From positions 1 through 8,740 of the forward strand of contig JAZRTC010000040.1 of the NCBI GenBank assembly GCA_045651865.1: a stretch of DNA of 8,740 nt. Direction: 5' to 3'. The notes under the pieces were generated by a model, which saw nothing but the letters and a program-made list of their open reading frames with translations, was not told the DNA's origin and searched no databases. The translations under genes and the position numbers were made by a program. This DNA is from RGIG1959 sp045651865 (lineage in GTDB: Bacteria; Bacillota; Clostridia; Oscillospirales; Acutalibacteraceae). Each line of letters begins with the position of its first letter. Position 1 is the first letter of the stretch. Shown piece by piece: positions 1 to 6,890 of this stretch.

Positions 1-764
1 GCCTGTGTGAAACGGAAAATATTATCAATAAACAAAAGCACGTCCTGACCTTCGTGATCACGGAAGTATTCAGCCATAGTAAGGCCTGAAAGCGCAACTC
101 TCATTCTTGCACCGGGGGGCTCGTTCATCTGGCCGTAAACCAAGGTTGTATTGTTTAAAACGCCTGATTCCTTCATTTCATTGTAAAGGTCGTTACCCTC
201 TCTTGTTCTTTCACCAACACCTGTGAAAACAGAGAGACCGCCGTGCTCGCTGGCGATATTGTGGATAAGCTCCATAATAAGAACTGTTTTACCAACGCCG
301 GCACCGCCGAAAAGGCCAACCTTACCACCCTTGGAATAGGGGCAGAGAAGGTCAATAACCTTAATACCTGTTTCGAGAATTTCCTGTGAAGTGGAAAGCT
401 CGCTGTATTCGGGAGCAGCTCTGTGAATATTCCACTTCTCCTCTGTTTCGGGAGCGGGTTTATTATCAACGGGCTGACCTAATACGTTAAATATTCTGCC
501 AAGTGTCTCTCTGCCTACGGGAACGCTTATTGCCTTGCCTGTATCAATAACAGGTGTGCCGCGCTTTAAGCCGTCTGTAGAGGACATGGCAATACATCTT
601 ACAATATTGTCGCCTATATGCTGTGATACTTCAACTGTAAGTTCTTTCTCACCTATTTGCATAGTAAGGGCGTTATCTATAGAAGGCAAATAACCTTCTT
701 CAAAGCGAACGTCAACAACAGGTCCCATAACCTGCGCAACGCGGCCTTTTGCAATTTCTGACAT
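1..764 (-). CDS. atpD: F1Fo ATP synthase subunit beta (5' part, cut by window edge)
   Basis: Catalytic subunit of the F1 head, which makes or hydrolyses ATP in a hexamer with alpha. The reading frame opens with ATG at 764 (MSEIAKGRVAQVMGPVVDVR) and stays open to base 1. This gives 254 residues of the roughly 460-470 usual for the family, so only the N-terminal barrel and the first half of the nucleotide-binding domain are here. Visible motifs are the Walker A loop GGAGVGKT at residues 153-160, GERTREGND at 184-192 holding the conserved Glu and Arg near the catalytic site, and the Walker B strand VLLFID at 242-247. It follows atpG after an 83-base gap. The sequence just before the ATG is A-rich with only a weak ribosome binding site, and a hairpin ends 10 bases upstream. 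Arginine is mostly AGA, unlike the genes upstream of the composition break in atpA. Confidence 0.97.
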   Translation of the reverse strand, partial: MSEIAKGRVAQVMGPVVDVRFEEGYLPSIDNALTMQIGEKELTVEVSQHIGDNIVRCIAMSSTDGLKRGTPVIDTGKAISVPVGRETLGRIFNVLGQPVDNKPAPETEEKWNIHRAAPEYSELSTSQEILETGIKVIDLLCPYSKGGKVGLFGGAGVGKTVLIMELIHNIASEHGGLSVFTGVGERTREGNDLYNEMKESGVLNNTTLVYGQMNEPPGARMRVALSGLTMAEYFRDHEGQDVLLFIDNIFRFTQ

Positions 765-774
765 ATTTTTTCAC

Positions 775-801
775 GGCTTTATACCATAAAGGAACAAAGC
801 C
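775..801 (-). other. Hairpin between atpG and atpD
   Basis: Inverted repeat in the atpG-atpD gap. In the minus-strand transcript GGCTTTGT pairs with ATAAAGCC (8 bp, one G-T wobble) around an 11-base loop, ending 10 bases before the atpD ATG. No T-tract follows, so it is not a normal terminator. It could affect mRNA processing or atpD initiation, but that is inference. Confidence 0.4.
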
Positions 802-847
802 TTCTCTCCTTTAATCGGATTTGGGGTCGCTTTAATTTCCGCATCAA

Positions 848-1663
848 TTATGCGCCGCTGCCTGCGATGATTTCGGTAATTTCCTGAGTAATAGCGCCCT
901 GACGTGCACGGTTATACTTAATACTTAAATCATCAATCATTTCCTGAGCGTTCTTGCCTGCGCTGTCCATAGCGGTTCTTCTTGCCGCTATTTCACAGCA
1001 AAAGCTCTCTCTTGTAGCACTTACAATTATACCTGCAATATACTCAGGCACAGCTGCATTGAGAATAGTAATTTCGTCCGGCTCAAAAATAACGCCTGTA
1101 GGCTTTATTTCTTCGGGCTCAGTTAAAGGTAAAATCCACTTAACAGAAGCCTCCTGAGTCATAACAGAAATGTACTTAGTGCTTACAATACCTACTCTGT
1201 CGTACTTTTTCTCCGAGAATTCACTGCAAATTCTTGCAGCCAACTCCTGAGAAGAAGCGAAATCGAAAGTTTCGGCATATAAGGGGGCTTTTTTATATCT
1301 GTCACAGGCTCTTTTGCCAATAGGAATTACGTCCACGCCGGGGAATTCTCGCATAGCTCTGAATATATTGGCGTTGTAGCCTCCTGCCAAGCCTCTGTCG
1401 CCTGCAATTACGATAAGCAGAGTTTTCTCGGGTGTAACTTCACCCTCGTATTTGCGCATATAGGGGCTTTTTCTGCATTCGGCTGAGCCAAGCAAAGGCT
1501 CAATGGCATTTCTCACAGCGTTTTCATATTCCCTGCCTTTTAACATACCGTCTAAAGCTCTGCGCATTTTACTGCTTGCCACAAGACCCATAGCTTTTGT
1601 TAAATGCAGGGTGGAATCTACGCTTTTAATGCGGTTTCTTAGTTTCTTGATATCCGCACCCAT
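848..1663 (-). CDS. atpG: F1Fo ATP synthase subunit gamma
   Basis: Central rotor shaft of F1, linking the c-ring to the alpha3beta3 head. It is 271 residues long, slightly short for bacterial gamma (about 285-290) but with both conserved ends intact. The N-terminal coiled-coil helix covers roughly residues 1-55 and begins MGADIKKLRNRIKSV. The conserved core has GDRGLAGGYNANI at 88-100. The C-terminal helix from about 205 contains RRTAMDSAGKNAQ and the typical ending in which RQGAITQEITEI is followed by IAG. The ATG at 1663 has an AGAAAGG ribosome binding site in the 27-base gap after atpA. It lies fully on the AT-richer side of the composition break, and its arginine codons include many AGA or AGG. 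Confidence 0.97.
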   Translation of the reverse strand: MGADIKKLRNRIKSVDSTLHLTKAMGLVASSKMRRALDGMLKGREYENAVRNAIEPLLGSAECRKSPYMRKYEGEVTPEKTLLIVIAGDRGLAGGYNANIFRAMREFPGVDVIPIGKRACDRYKKAPLYAETFDFASSQELAARICSEFSEKKYDRVGIVSTKYISVMTQEASVKWILPLTEPEEIKPTGVIFEPDEITILNAAVPEYIAGIIVSATRESFCCEIAARRTAMDSAGKNAQEMIDDLSIKYNRARQGAITQEITEIIAGSGA

Positions 1664-1690
1664 TTAATACACGCCTTTCTTATTTTTAAA

Positions 1691-3184
1691 TTATCTCTCT
1701 AAATCACTGAGAGCCTGCTTTAATGTTTCTACGTCGCTATCGTCAAAATAGCCGCTTTCGAAACGGATAAGAAGGTCGTTATATTTATTTTCAAGATGCT
1801 CATAAAGGTTAGCTTCGTATTCTTTAACCTTATTTACGGGAATTCTGTTGAGATATCCTTTAGTTGCCGCATAAACTATAGCAACCTGGCATCCAACTCT
1901 TACGGGAGAATTGCGGTTCTGCTTTAAAACTTCAACAATTCTTTCGCCTAAAGCAAGTCTTGCCTTTGTGTCGGCGTCAAGGTCACTGCCGAACTGTGCA
2001 AATGCCTGCAATTCGCGGTATTGCGAGTAGAGCAGTTTCAGCTCGCCCGAGACCTTTTTCATTGCCTTGAGCTGTGCCGAACCACCGACACGGCTGACCG
2101 AGATACCCGGGTTGATGGCGGGCATGATACCCGCGTGGAACAACTCGGTTTCCAGGAAGATCTGACCGTCGGTGATGGAGATGACATTCGTCGGGATATA
2201 CGCCGACACATCGCCTGCCTGCGTTTCAATCAGCGGCAATGCCGTGATGGAACCGCCGCCGTATTCGGGCGCGACACACGCCGCGCGCTCCAGCAGACGG
2301 GAGTGCAGGTAGAAGACATCACCCGGATACGCTTCACGGCCGGGCGGACGGCGGATAAGGAGCGAGAGCGCACGGTATGCGACCGCGTGCTTGCTCAGGT
2401 CATCGTACACAATCAGGACATCCTTGCCCTGCTCGCGGAAATATTCCGCCATCGCGCAACCCGCATAGGGGGCGATGTATTGGAGCGGTGCGGTTTCCGA
2501 AGCCGAAGCCGAGACGATGATGGTGTAATCCATCGCGCCTGCGGCGGCAAGGTTGTTGGCAAGCTGTACCACCGAGGTGTTCTTCTGACCGATGGCGACA
2601 TAAATGCACAACACACCGCTGTTTTTCTGGTTGATGATGGTATCGACCACGATCTCCGTTTTACCCGTCTGGCGGTCGCCGATGATCAGCTCACGCTGAC
2701 CGCGACCGATGGGGATCATACTGTCGATTGCCTTGATACCCGTCTGGAGCGGCACCGAGACGCTCCGGCGTTCGATGATGCCGGGTGCCTCCGATTCGAT
2801 CGGGCGCATACCGCTGTAATCGATGGGGCCTTTGCCGTCGATCGGCTCGCCCAGTGCGTTGACCACGCGACCAAGCAGCTTTTCGCCCACAGGCACGGAC
2901 AGAACCTTGCCCGTGCGACGGACAGTCGAGCCTTCGCGGATGCTGTTTTTATTGGAAAGAAGCGCGACCGAAACGGTGTCTTCTTCCAGGTTTTGTGCCA
3001 TACCCGCACTGCCGTCTTCAAATTCCAGCAGTTCGCCCGCCATACAGTTCTTCAAACCGTAGACGCGGGCAATGCCGTCACCGACGAGGATAACGGTGCC
3101 TGTTTCCTGCATTTCCATACGGGAACGGTAGTTGCGGATCTGCTCTTTTATGATGTTGCTGATCTCTTCAGGCTTGTTACTCAC
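1691..3184 (-). CDS. atpA: F1Fo ATP synthase subunit alpha (mosaic composition)
   Basis: Regulatory nucleotide-binding subunit of the F1 head, 497 residues (family about 500-515). The start is GTG at 3184; its GTGA overlaps the atpH stop codon, with AAAGGAAG upstream, so translation is probably coupled. In order: an N-terminal PEEISNIIKEQIRNY helix that contacts delta, a beta barrel, Walker A GDRQTGKT at 169-176, Walker B DVLIVYDD at 255-262, the arginine finger R365 in ISVSRVGGSAQ, and the C-terminal FAQFGSDLD motif at 395-403. The frame and protein are continuous, but the DNA is not uniform. Up to about residue 400 it is GC-rich with only CGN arginine codons. From R409 on it is AT-richer, and five of seven arginines are AGA. 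The protein identity is certain; whether this is one natural gene is not. Confidence 0.97.
   Translation of the reverse strand: MSNKPEEISNIIKEQIRNYRSRMEMQETGTVILVGDGIARVYGLKNCMAGELLEFEDGSAGMAQNLEEDTVSVALLSNKNSIREGSTVRRTGKVLSVPVGEKLLGRVVNALGEPIDGKGPIDYSGMRPIESEAPGIIERRSVSVPLQTGIKAIDSMIPIGRGQRELIIGDRQTGKTEIVVDTIINQKNSGVLCIYVAIGQKNTSVVQLANNLAAAGAMDYTIIVSASASETAPLQYIAPYAGCAMAEYFREQGKDVLIVYDDLSKHAVAYRALSLLIRRPPGREAYPGDVFYLHSRLLERAACVAPEYGGGSITALPLIETQAGDVSAYIPTNVISITDGQIFLETELFHAGIMPAINPGISVSRVGGSAQLKAMKKVSGELKLLYSQYRELQAFAQFGSDLDADTKARLALGERIVEVLKQNRNSPVRVGCQVAIVYAATKGYLNRIPVNKVKEYEANLYEHLENKYNDLLIRFESGYFDDSDVETLKQALSDLER
1958..2017. other. Composition and codon-use breakpoint inside atpA
   Basis: The last arginine with GC-rich style usage is R390 (CGC, bases 2015-2017); the next, R409 (bases 1958-1960), is AGA, as is R415. 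Sample 60-base lines counted by hand give about 60-65% GC at 2281 and 2701, but about 37-45% at 1741, 1201 and 481. Operon style changes too: atpI/B, F/H and H/A overlap, while A/G and G/D have gaps of 27 and 83 bases. The switch falls within the codons of the near-invariant FAQFGSDLDAD motif, where two unrelated atpA genes could share sequence. Assembly chimera or homologous recombination are the two explanations. Confidence 0.8.
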
Positions 3185-3711
3185 GCTTCGATCACTTCCT
3201 TTAAGCGAGTTACTTGTCGTTTCAGACTGTTGTCGTACACCGTGCCGTCAAGCTCCACGATCATACCGCCGAGCAAAGCAGCATCCAGATGATACTCTGC
3301 CTGTACGGTGTGTCCGCTGAGAGCTTGCAACTTGGCAATCAGGCTGCGCTGTTCGTCGTCGGTCAAAGGTACAGCACTGGTGACGACGGCGTGCGATACA
3401 CGGTTGTCATCATCGACGAGTGCGTCAAACTCCGTTTTTGCAACGGCGAACGCACGAATACAGTTCTCCTCGCACATCAGCTTCAGAAAGGACAGCACCG
3501 CGTCTTCGATCGTGCCGGCAAATGCCTGATCGATCAAAGCGACGCGCTCCTCGCGTGCGATGTTGGGGAGAGAGAGGAGAATTTCATAGTCAGGATGCGC
3601 CCGGAATGCTTCGTCAATCAAAGCGAGCGAGCGCGCGACGGCATCGACATTGCCGTCTTCTTTGGCGAGCATAAACAATGCCGCGCCGTATTCCTTGGCA
3701 ATATCAGTCAT
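3181..3711 (-). CDS. atpH: F1Fo ATP synthase subunit delta (OSCP)
   Basis: Peripheral-stalk subunit that ties the b subunits to the top of the alpha3beta3 head. I place the start at the ATG at 3711 (MTDIAKEYGAALFML), giving 176 residues, normal for the family. A GTG at 3720 would add three residues, but the AGGTG ribosome binding site six bases before 3711 overlaps that GTG. The N-terminal helical domain begins with the usual YGxALF pattern. The C-terminal part carries the conserved LLGGMIVELDGTVYDNSLKR signature. The gene overlaps the end of atpF by 8 bases and its TGA overlaps the GTG of atpA, so the three are tightly coupled. Confidence 0.95.
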   Translation of the reverse strand: MTDIAKEYGAALFMLAKEDGNVDAVARSLALIDEAFRAHPDYEILLSLPNIAREERVALIDQAFAGTIEDAVLSFLKLMCEENCIRAFAVAKTEFDALVDDDNRVSHAVVTSAVPLTDDEQRSLIAKLQALSGHTVQAEYHLDAALLGGMIVELDGTVYDNSLKRQVTRLKEVIEA

Positions 3712-4210
3712 TGGCGTCACCTATATTCTCCAGGAACGAGTCGATCAGATTGCGGTGGTCGTTCGCGTTCACCTCGCGCTCCAGGATCTTACCGGCGAGC
3801 TGGGTGGAAATGTCCACGATCTCGCGGCGGATATCCTCTTCGGCACTGCGGCGCTCAAGCTCCGCTTGCGCCTGCGCCTGACGCACGATGCTGTCGGCAC
3901 GGCCCTCCGCTTCGCTGATGATGGTCTCGCCGCGGCGCTTAGCGGTATCCGCGGCATCCTTGATCATCGCGTCGGCGGTTTCTTTTGCCGTTCCCATACG
4001 GGTTTCCCATTCCGCTTTGTTCTGCATGGCCGAGGCTTCGGCTTCTGCGGCGGCATCGTATTGCTTGTCGATTTCCGCCTGGCGCTTTGCCATTGTGTCC
4101 TTCACGGGTTTGTAAAGGAACTTTTTAATGACGAGAAAGAGGATGAGAAGATTGGCAAGTGAGATCAGGACGCTCCAGATGTTGACCGATATAATATCCA
4201 GTGATTGCAT
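3704..4210 (-). CDS. atpF: F1Fo ATP synthase subunit b
   Basis: Peripheral-stalk stator subunit of Fo, 168 residues, typical length. One N-terminal membrane helix lies at about residues 10-28 (IWSVLISLANLLILFLVIKK), followed by the conserved FLYKPV turn. A long charged, Ala/Glu/Lys-rich coiled coil from about 38 to 145 forms the dimeric stalk, and the C-terminal end binds delta. The ATG at 4210 has GGAGTG upstream in the 28-base gap after atpE. Only one b-type gene is present, so the stalk is a b homodimer, unlike the b/b' pair of photosynthetic bacteria. Confidence 0.96.
   Translation of the reverse strand: MQSLDIISVNIWSVLISLANLLILFLVIKKFLYKPVKDTMAKRQAEIDKQYDAAAEAEASAMQNKAEWETRMGTAKETADAMIKDAADTAKRRGETIISEAEGRADSIVRQAQAQAELERRSAEEDIRREIVDISTQLAGKILEREVNANDHRNLIDSFLENIGDAND
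3718..3722 (-). promoter_or_regulatory. Ribosome binding site fixing the atpH start
   Basis: AGGTG on the minus strand, six bases before the ATG at 3711. It overlaps the alternative GTG codon at 3720, which therefore cannot use it, favouring the shorter atpH. Confidence 0.55.
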
Positions 4211-4238
4211 ATTGATTCACTCCAATATAATCGGATTC

Positions 4239-4517
4239 TTACAGAGCACTTGTCAGAATGTTGACAAAGATGTTGGGCGCCACGAAGATGAGCAGGATCG
4301 CCACGACGAGCGCGTACAGACCGGTAGTTTCCGCGATCGCACAACCCATGATCATCGTGCTGGTGACAGAACCCTTCGCTTCGGGCTGACGGCCGATGGC
4401 TTCGCAAGCCTTTGCAACCGCGTTACCTTCACCGATACCGGGGCCGATACCCGCGATCATCGCGATACCTGCGCCGAGTGCACAACAGCCGAGAATGATA
4501 CCGATAGCAAGTTCCAT
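4239..4517 (-). CDS. atpE: F1Fo ATP synthase subunit c, probable Na+-binding type
   Basis: Membrane rotor subunit that forms the c-ring and carries the coupling ion; 92 residues as a two-helix hairpin. Helix 1 is about residues 3-30 with the glycine-rich GIGPGIGEG, the polar loop is RQPEAKG at 43-49, and helix 2 contains the essential carboxylate E63. Aligned by eye to the Ilyobacter tartaricus Na+ c subunit, the ion-site positions Q32, V63, E65 and S66 correspond here to E30, I61, E63 and T64. A Glu in helix 1 plus Glu-Thr in helix 2 matches the two-carboxylate Na+ motif described for Fusobacterium nucleatum. Na+ coupling is thus inferred, not shown. The strong GGAGGT binding site overlaps the atpB stop codon. 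Confidence 0.97.
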   Translation of the reverse strand: MELAIGIILGCCALGAGIAMIAGIGPGIGEGNAVAKACEAIGRQPEAKGSVTSTMIMGCAIAETTGLYALVVAILLIFVAPNIFVNILTSAL

Positions 4518-4523
4518 AGTAGA

Positions 4524-5426
4524 TTACCTCCGAGTTTTGTTTTGTTTTTTGGCTTCTATTTTTGCCCGACGAGCCGCATAGTCCTCAATCGGGAAAGCAC
4601 CTGAGACATACATCATGGTCAGCATCGCAAAGATAAACGCCTGCAAGCAACCGCTGAACAGATCAAAGTAGACCGACAGCACCGCAGGGATACCGATGCG
4701 CAGGAACGGGATCTCACCGAGCACACTCGGGAGCCATCCGAAAACCGAGGCAGACAAGCCGCTCAGTCCCGCGCTGACCAGAATGGAGACCACCACGCCC
4801 GACAGCACATTGCCGTAATGACGGAACGCCATCGAAATCGGGGTGGCAAACTCGCCGATCACATTGATGGGGGCGAGGAAGAACACGGGTTCACACAGTC
4901 CCTTGACATAGTACATGGGGCCGCACTTGAATTTGTAATAGGTGATGATAATAAAGACGAGGATCGCCCAACCCGCCACAACATTCAGATCGGTGGTCGG
5001 CGGGAAGAGACCGAGCAGGGAACTGAGGCTCGAGAATGCCGAGATGCCGATGATGGTGGCAATAAAGGGGCCAAAGAAGCGGAAGTAGGGGTCCATATTG
5101 TCTTTGACGAGGTTGTCCGTTGTTTGCACGATCCATTCCGCCAGATGCTGTCTTGCTGACGGATGCCGCACGCTCAGGTTGCGGGTAAGGAACAGGCAAA
5201 GGAACAAAATCGTCAGCACGACCGCCCAGGAGTTGACCTGTGCCTCGGTGATATACAGCGGTTGAAGCGGCATATCGATAGTGAGATAAATGTACGCACC
5301 CGAAACGGAAATACCCTCCGAAGCAGGTTTGCACAGGATCTGCAGTATCATACATCCGAGCAGAGGCAGTACCGTGGCGATGAGCAACAAAATATCCACC
5401 GCCGACAGGCGACGCTTTTCCGTCAT
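4524..5426 (-). CDS. atpB: F1Fo ATP synthase subunit a
   Basis: Membrane stator subunit holding the two half-channels for the coupling ion, 300 residues. It is multi-spanning, with hydrophobic segments near 10-31, 66-82, 117-140, 150-163, 182-220 and 244-277. The essential stator arginine is R202 in SMAFRHYGN, and the last helix has the conserved Q262 in the pattern SGCLQAFIFAMLT. A polar, basic C-terminal tail (about 285-300) is cytoplasmic. The start ATG at 5426 overlaps the atpI stop as ATGA and has an AAGGAGG binding site, so it is both coupled and able to load ribosomes on its own. Confidence 0.96.
   Translation of the reverse strand: MTEKRRLSAVDILLLIATVLPLLGCMILQILCKPASEGISVSGAYIYLTIDMPLQPLYITEAQVNSWAVVLTILFLCLFLTRNLSVRHPSARQHLAEWIVQTTDNLVKDNMDPYFRFFGPFIATIIGISAFSSLSSLLGLFPPTTDLNVVAGWAILVFIIITYYKFKCGPMYYVKGLCEPVFFLAPINVIGEFATPISMAFRHYGNVLSGVVVSILVSAGLSGLSASVFGWLPSVLGEIPFLRIGIPAVLSVYFDLFSGCLQAFIFAMLTMMYVSGAFPIEDYAARRAKIEAKKQNKTRR
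4526..4531 (-). promoter_or_regulatory. atpE ribosome binding site overlapping the atpB stop
   Basis: GGAGGT lies eight bases before the atpE ATG, inside the last codon and stop of atpB. A strong site here fits the need for about ten c subunits per complex. Confidence 0.6.
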
Positions 5427-5836
5427 ACCTTTCCCTCCTTATCGTGTTTATCAAATAGCGGGCGAAATGCAATGGCGATGCGCGGGAAGGCAATCGGCAT
5501 TGCCAAGGCGATCACCAACGGAATGTTTGTACCGATCTGCAATGCGACATAGGTGATGACAAGAACCAGCATCAGACCGAGCTTGCGATAGATCTGCGAG
5601 GCGCGGATCGTATTGCGGGCGTCCTGCTCATCCTTGGCGACGGCATTTTGCACCGTGATCCCTAACAACAAGAAGTTTAGCACCGTCGCGGCGCTTATAA
5701 TCACATTGGCAAGGAGAACACGCCACTCCCATGCACCGATAATCAGGTACACTGCCTGCATCAGTACGCTGAAGATGATGACCCAGCAAGCAATATACAA
5801 TGTTTCCTGCTTGACAGCAGGGTCCAGCTTACGCAC
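5423..5836 (-). CDS. atpI: ATP synthase subunit I-like membrane protein
   Basis: Small membrane protein encoded first in the ATP synthase operon; AtpI proteins assist c-ring assembly and may take part in Mg2+ uptake. With the GTG start at 5836 it has 137 residues and four hydrophobic segments at about 12-33, 39-63, 84-103 and 105-123, as expected for the family. Position and topology support the call more than any sharp motif. The open frame continues upstream to an ATG at 5968, but that would place the start inside the thiT terminator and upstream of the operon promoter. The GTG has AAGGGAG nine bases before it and lies about 25 bases after the predicted transcription start. The stop overlaps atpB by four bases. 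Confidence 0.8.
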   Translation of the reverse strand: MRKLDPAVKQETLYIACWVIIFSVLMQAVYLIIGAWEWRVLLANVIISAATVLNFLLLGITVQNAVAKDEQDARNTIRASQIYRKLGLMLVLVITYVALQIGTNIPLVIALAMPIAFPRIAIAFRPLFDKHDKEGKV

Positions 5837-5845
5837 GCGCAGACA

Positions 5846-5852
5846 CTCCCTT
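5846..5852 (-). promoter_or_regulatory. Ribosome binding site fixing the atpI start
   Basis: AAGGGAG nine bases upstream of the GTG at 5836, and the only good site downstream of the predicted operon promoter. Confidence 0.6.
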
Positions 5853-5868
5853 ATAAAAGTATGAATAT

Positions 5869-5897
5869 AGTATACAATAAAAGATGGTACAAAGCAA
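5869..5897 (-). promoter_or_regulatory. Predicted sigma-A promoter of the atp operon
   Basis: On the minus strand the -35 box is TTGCTT (5892-5897) and the -10 box is TATACT (5869-5874), separated by exactly 17 bases in AT-rich DNA. The -10 is a 5/6 match and the -35 a 3/6 match. Transcription would begin near 5862, about 25 bases before the atpI GTG. It lies just behind the thiT terminator, where an operon promoter is expected. Confidence 0.7.
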
Positions 5898-5919
5898 GAT
5901 GTATTTGGTAAAATTTGCA

Positions 5920-5957
5920 GAAAATTAACCGCCTGCAAAGCGGTTTTGCAGGCGGTT
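5920..5957 (-). terminator. Hairpin terminator after thiT
   Basis: A perfect 13-bp inverted repeat, AACCGCCTGCAAA and its complement, around a 5-base loop (5927-5957). It lies 33 bases after the thiT stop. On the minus strand it is followed by AATTTTC, a short, imperfect T-run, so the stem is strong but termination may leak into the atp operon. Confidence 0.75.
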
Positions 5958-5990
5958 AAGATATGCAAAAAACGAGTGTGTGAGCCACTT

Positions 5991-6764
5991 TTATTTCCTT
6001 TTGGTTACAGCGCTCACAACAGCGGCGACAACGGCAAGTAGTGCGCATCCGCCGACAATCCACAGATCACGCATAGCCAAAGCGGCGAAGGAATAGCCGT
6101 CCTCCGTCTGAACGGCGTGGAAAAACCACACGGCACCGACGGTGGCAAAAATGATCGCACACAGCGCCGCGATCAGCACAACGGGTTTGCCCTTGGTCAC
6201 GGCGGCACGGCGCGGCTGCTCACCCGTCAGATCCAGTGATACGGTCAAGGCAAGTGCGGCGGCAACCGTGATGATGGCTTCGGGAATCATATACGCCGCG
6301 TTGTAGGACAGGGAATAAAGCAAGCCTTGCGTGTCGGGGATGGAGACACCTGCCCATACGGTGCAGCCCGAAATCACATGGCACACATACCGCAGTGCAC
6401 AGCACAGCAATGCACCCGATACCAACGCCGTGTTTTGCGAGCGGGTGAAGCGGCGGAATATGCCGCCCAGTCCCAGAACGGTGAATGCAATCACATAATC
6501 AAGCAACACGATTGCGACTGCTGCCCATGCCGAGGTGGCATAGGACAGGTTGTTGAGTCCTGTCAGCAGTTGCAAGAGCGAGCCTGCAAAGCCGACAACC
6601 AGACCCCATGGAGTGCCGTGCCGAAAGCCGATGATCAGGATCGGGAGCATCGAAGCAAGTGTGACCGATCCGCCAAAGGGCATTTGCACAACGGGGATGA
6701 GCGACAGCACAAACGCCGCTGATAGCATCACGGCGCTTTCTGTCAGACGAACGGTGGTTTTCAT
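5991..6764 (-). CDS. thiT: ECF transporter S component for thiamine (ThiT family) with C-terminal extension
   Basis: Substrate-binding membrane subunit of a group II ECF vitamin transporter; it would take up thiamine together with a shared EcfA-EcfA'-EcfT module, which is not encoded in this window. The protein has 257 residues, against about 180-200 for most ThiT. Family-like features are FGGSVTLASMLPI at 30-42, the glycine-rich GLVVGFAGSLLQLL segment at 54-67, LLDY at 87-90 and the RYVCHVISG segment at 125-133. About six hydrophobic segments cover residues 8-175. A basic linker at 183-193 then leads to two further predicted membrane helices (about 194-215 and 233-253). The ATG at 6764 has an AGGAGGT binding site. 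The upstream TPP riboswitch makes thiamine the likely substrate. A general ECF S-component label is the fallback. Confidence 0.88.
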   Translation of the reverse strand: MKTTVRLTESAVMLSAAFVLSLIPVVQMPFGGSVTLASMLPILIIGFRHGTPWGLVVGFAGSLLQLLTGLNNLSYATSAWAAVAIVLLDYVIAFTVLGLGGIFRRFTRSQNTALVSGALLCCALRYVCHVISGCTVWAGVSIPDTQGLLYSLSYNAAYMIPEAIITVAAALALTVSLDLTGEQPRRAAVTKGKPVVLIAALCAIIFATVGAVWFFHAVQTEDGYSFAALAMRDLWIVGGCALLAVVAAVVSAVTKRK

Positions 6765-6800
6765 AGAGGGTTACCTCCTGTCAGAAGATACAAGCGGCAA

Positions 6801-6836
6801 CAAAAAAGCGCCTTTTTCGCAAAGCGGAAAAAGACG
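6801..6836 (-). terminator. Riboswitch-linked intrinsic terminator in the thiT leader
   Basis: In the minus-strand transcript CGTCTTTTT pairs with AAAAAGGCG (one wobble), then a bulged C, a CGC/GCG pair and a TTT loop, followed by CTTTTTT. It sits between the TPP aptamer and the thiT start, so it is the expected expression platform, terminating when TPP is bound. A competing ACGG/CCGT pairing just upstream (about 6833-6852) shares its 5' arm and could be part of the antiterminator; that part is weak. Confidence 0.8.
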
Positions 6837-6890
6837 GTTCCTTATCGCCGTGCTGCTCGAGAAATCAGCTGACAGAACGGCACAATATGA

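Noticed and set aside
173..469. A 98-codon minus-strand open frame near the left edge
   Set aside because: It overlaps atpD in another frame, while the atpD frame shows Walker A, Walker B and continuous homology.
2021..3292. A 423-codon open frame on the plus strand, antisense to atpA and the end of atpH
   Set aside because: It mirrors a highly conserved ATP synthase gene, has low-complexity Arg/Asp/His-rich content and no recognisable domain. Its start near 2021 coincides with the composition break, because only the GC-rich part lacks antisense stops.
3214..4162. Open frames of 234 and 170 codons on the plus strand opposite atpH and atpF
   Set aside because: They are antisense to well-supported genes and have shadow-like composition.
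5837..5968. N-terminal extension of AtpI to an ATG at 5968
   Set aside because: It would start upstream of the terminator hairpin and read through the terminator and the predicted promoter. The GTG at 5836 has a proper ribosome binding site and gives the family length.
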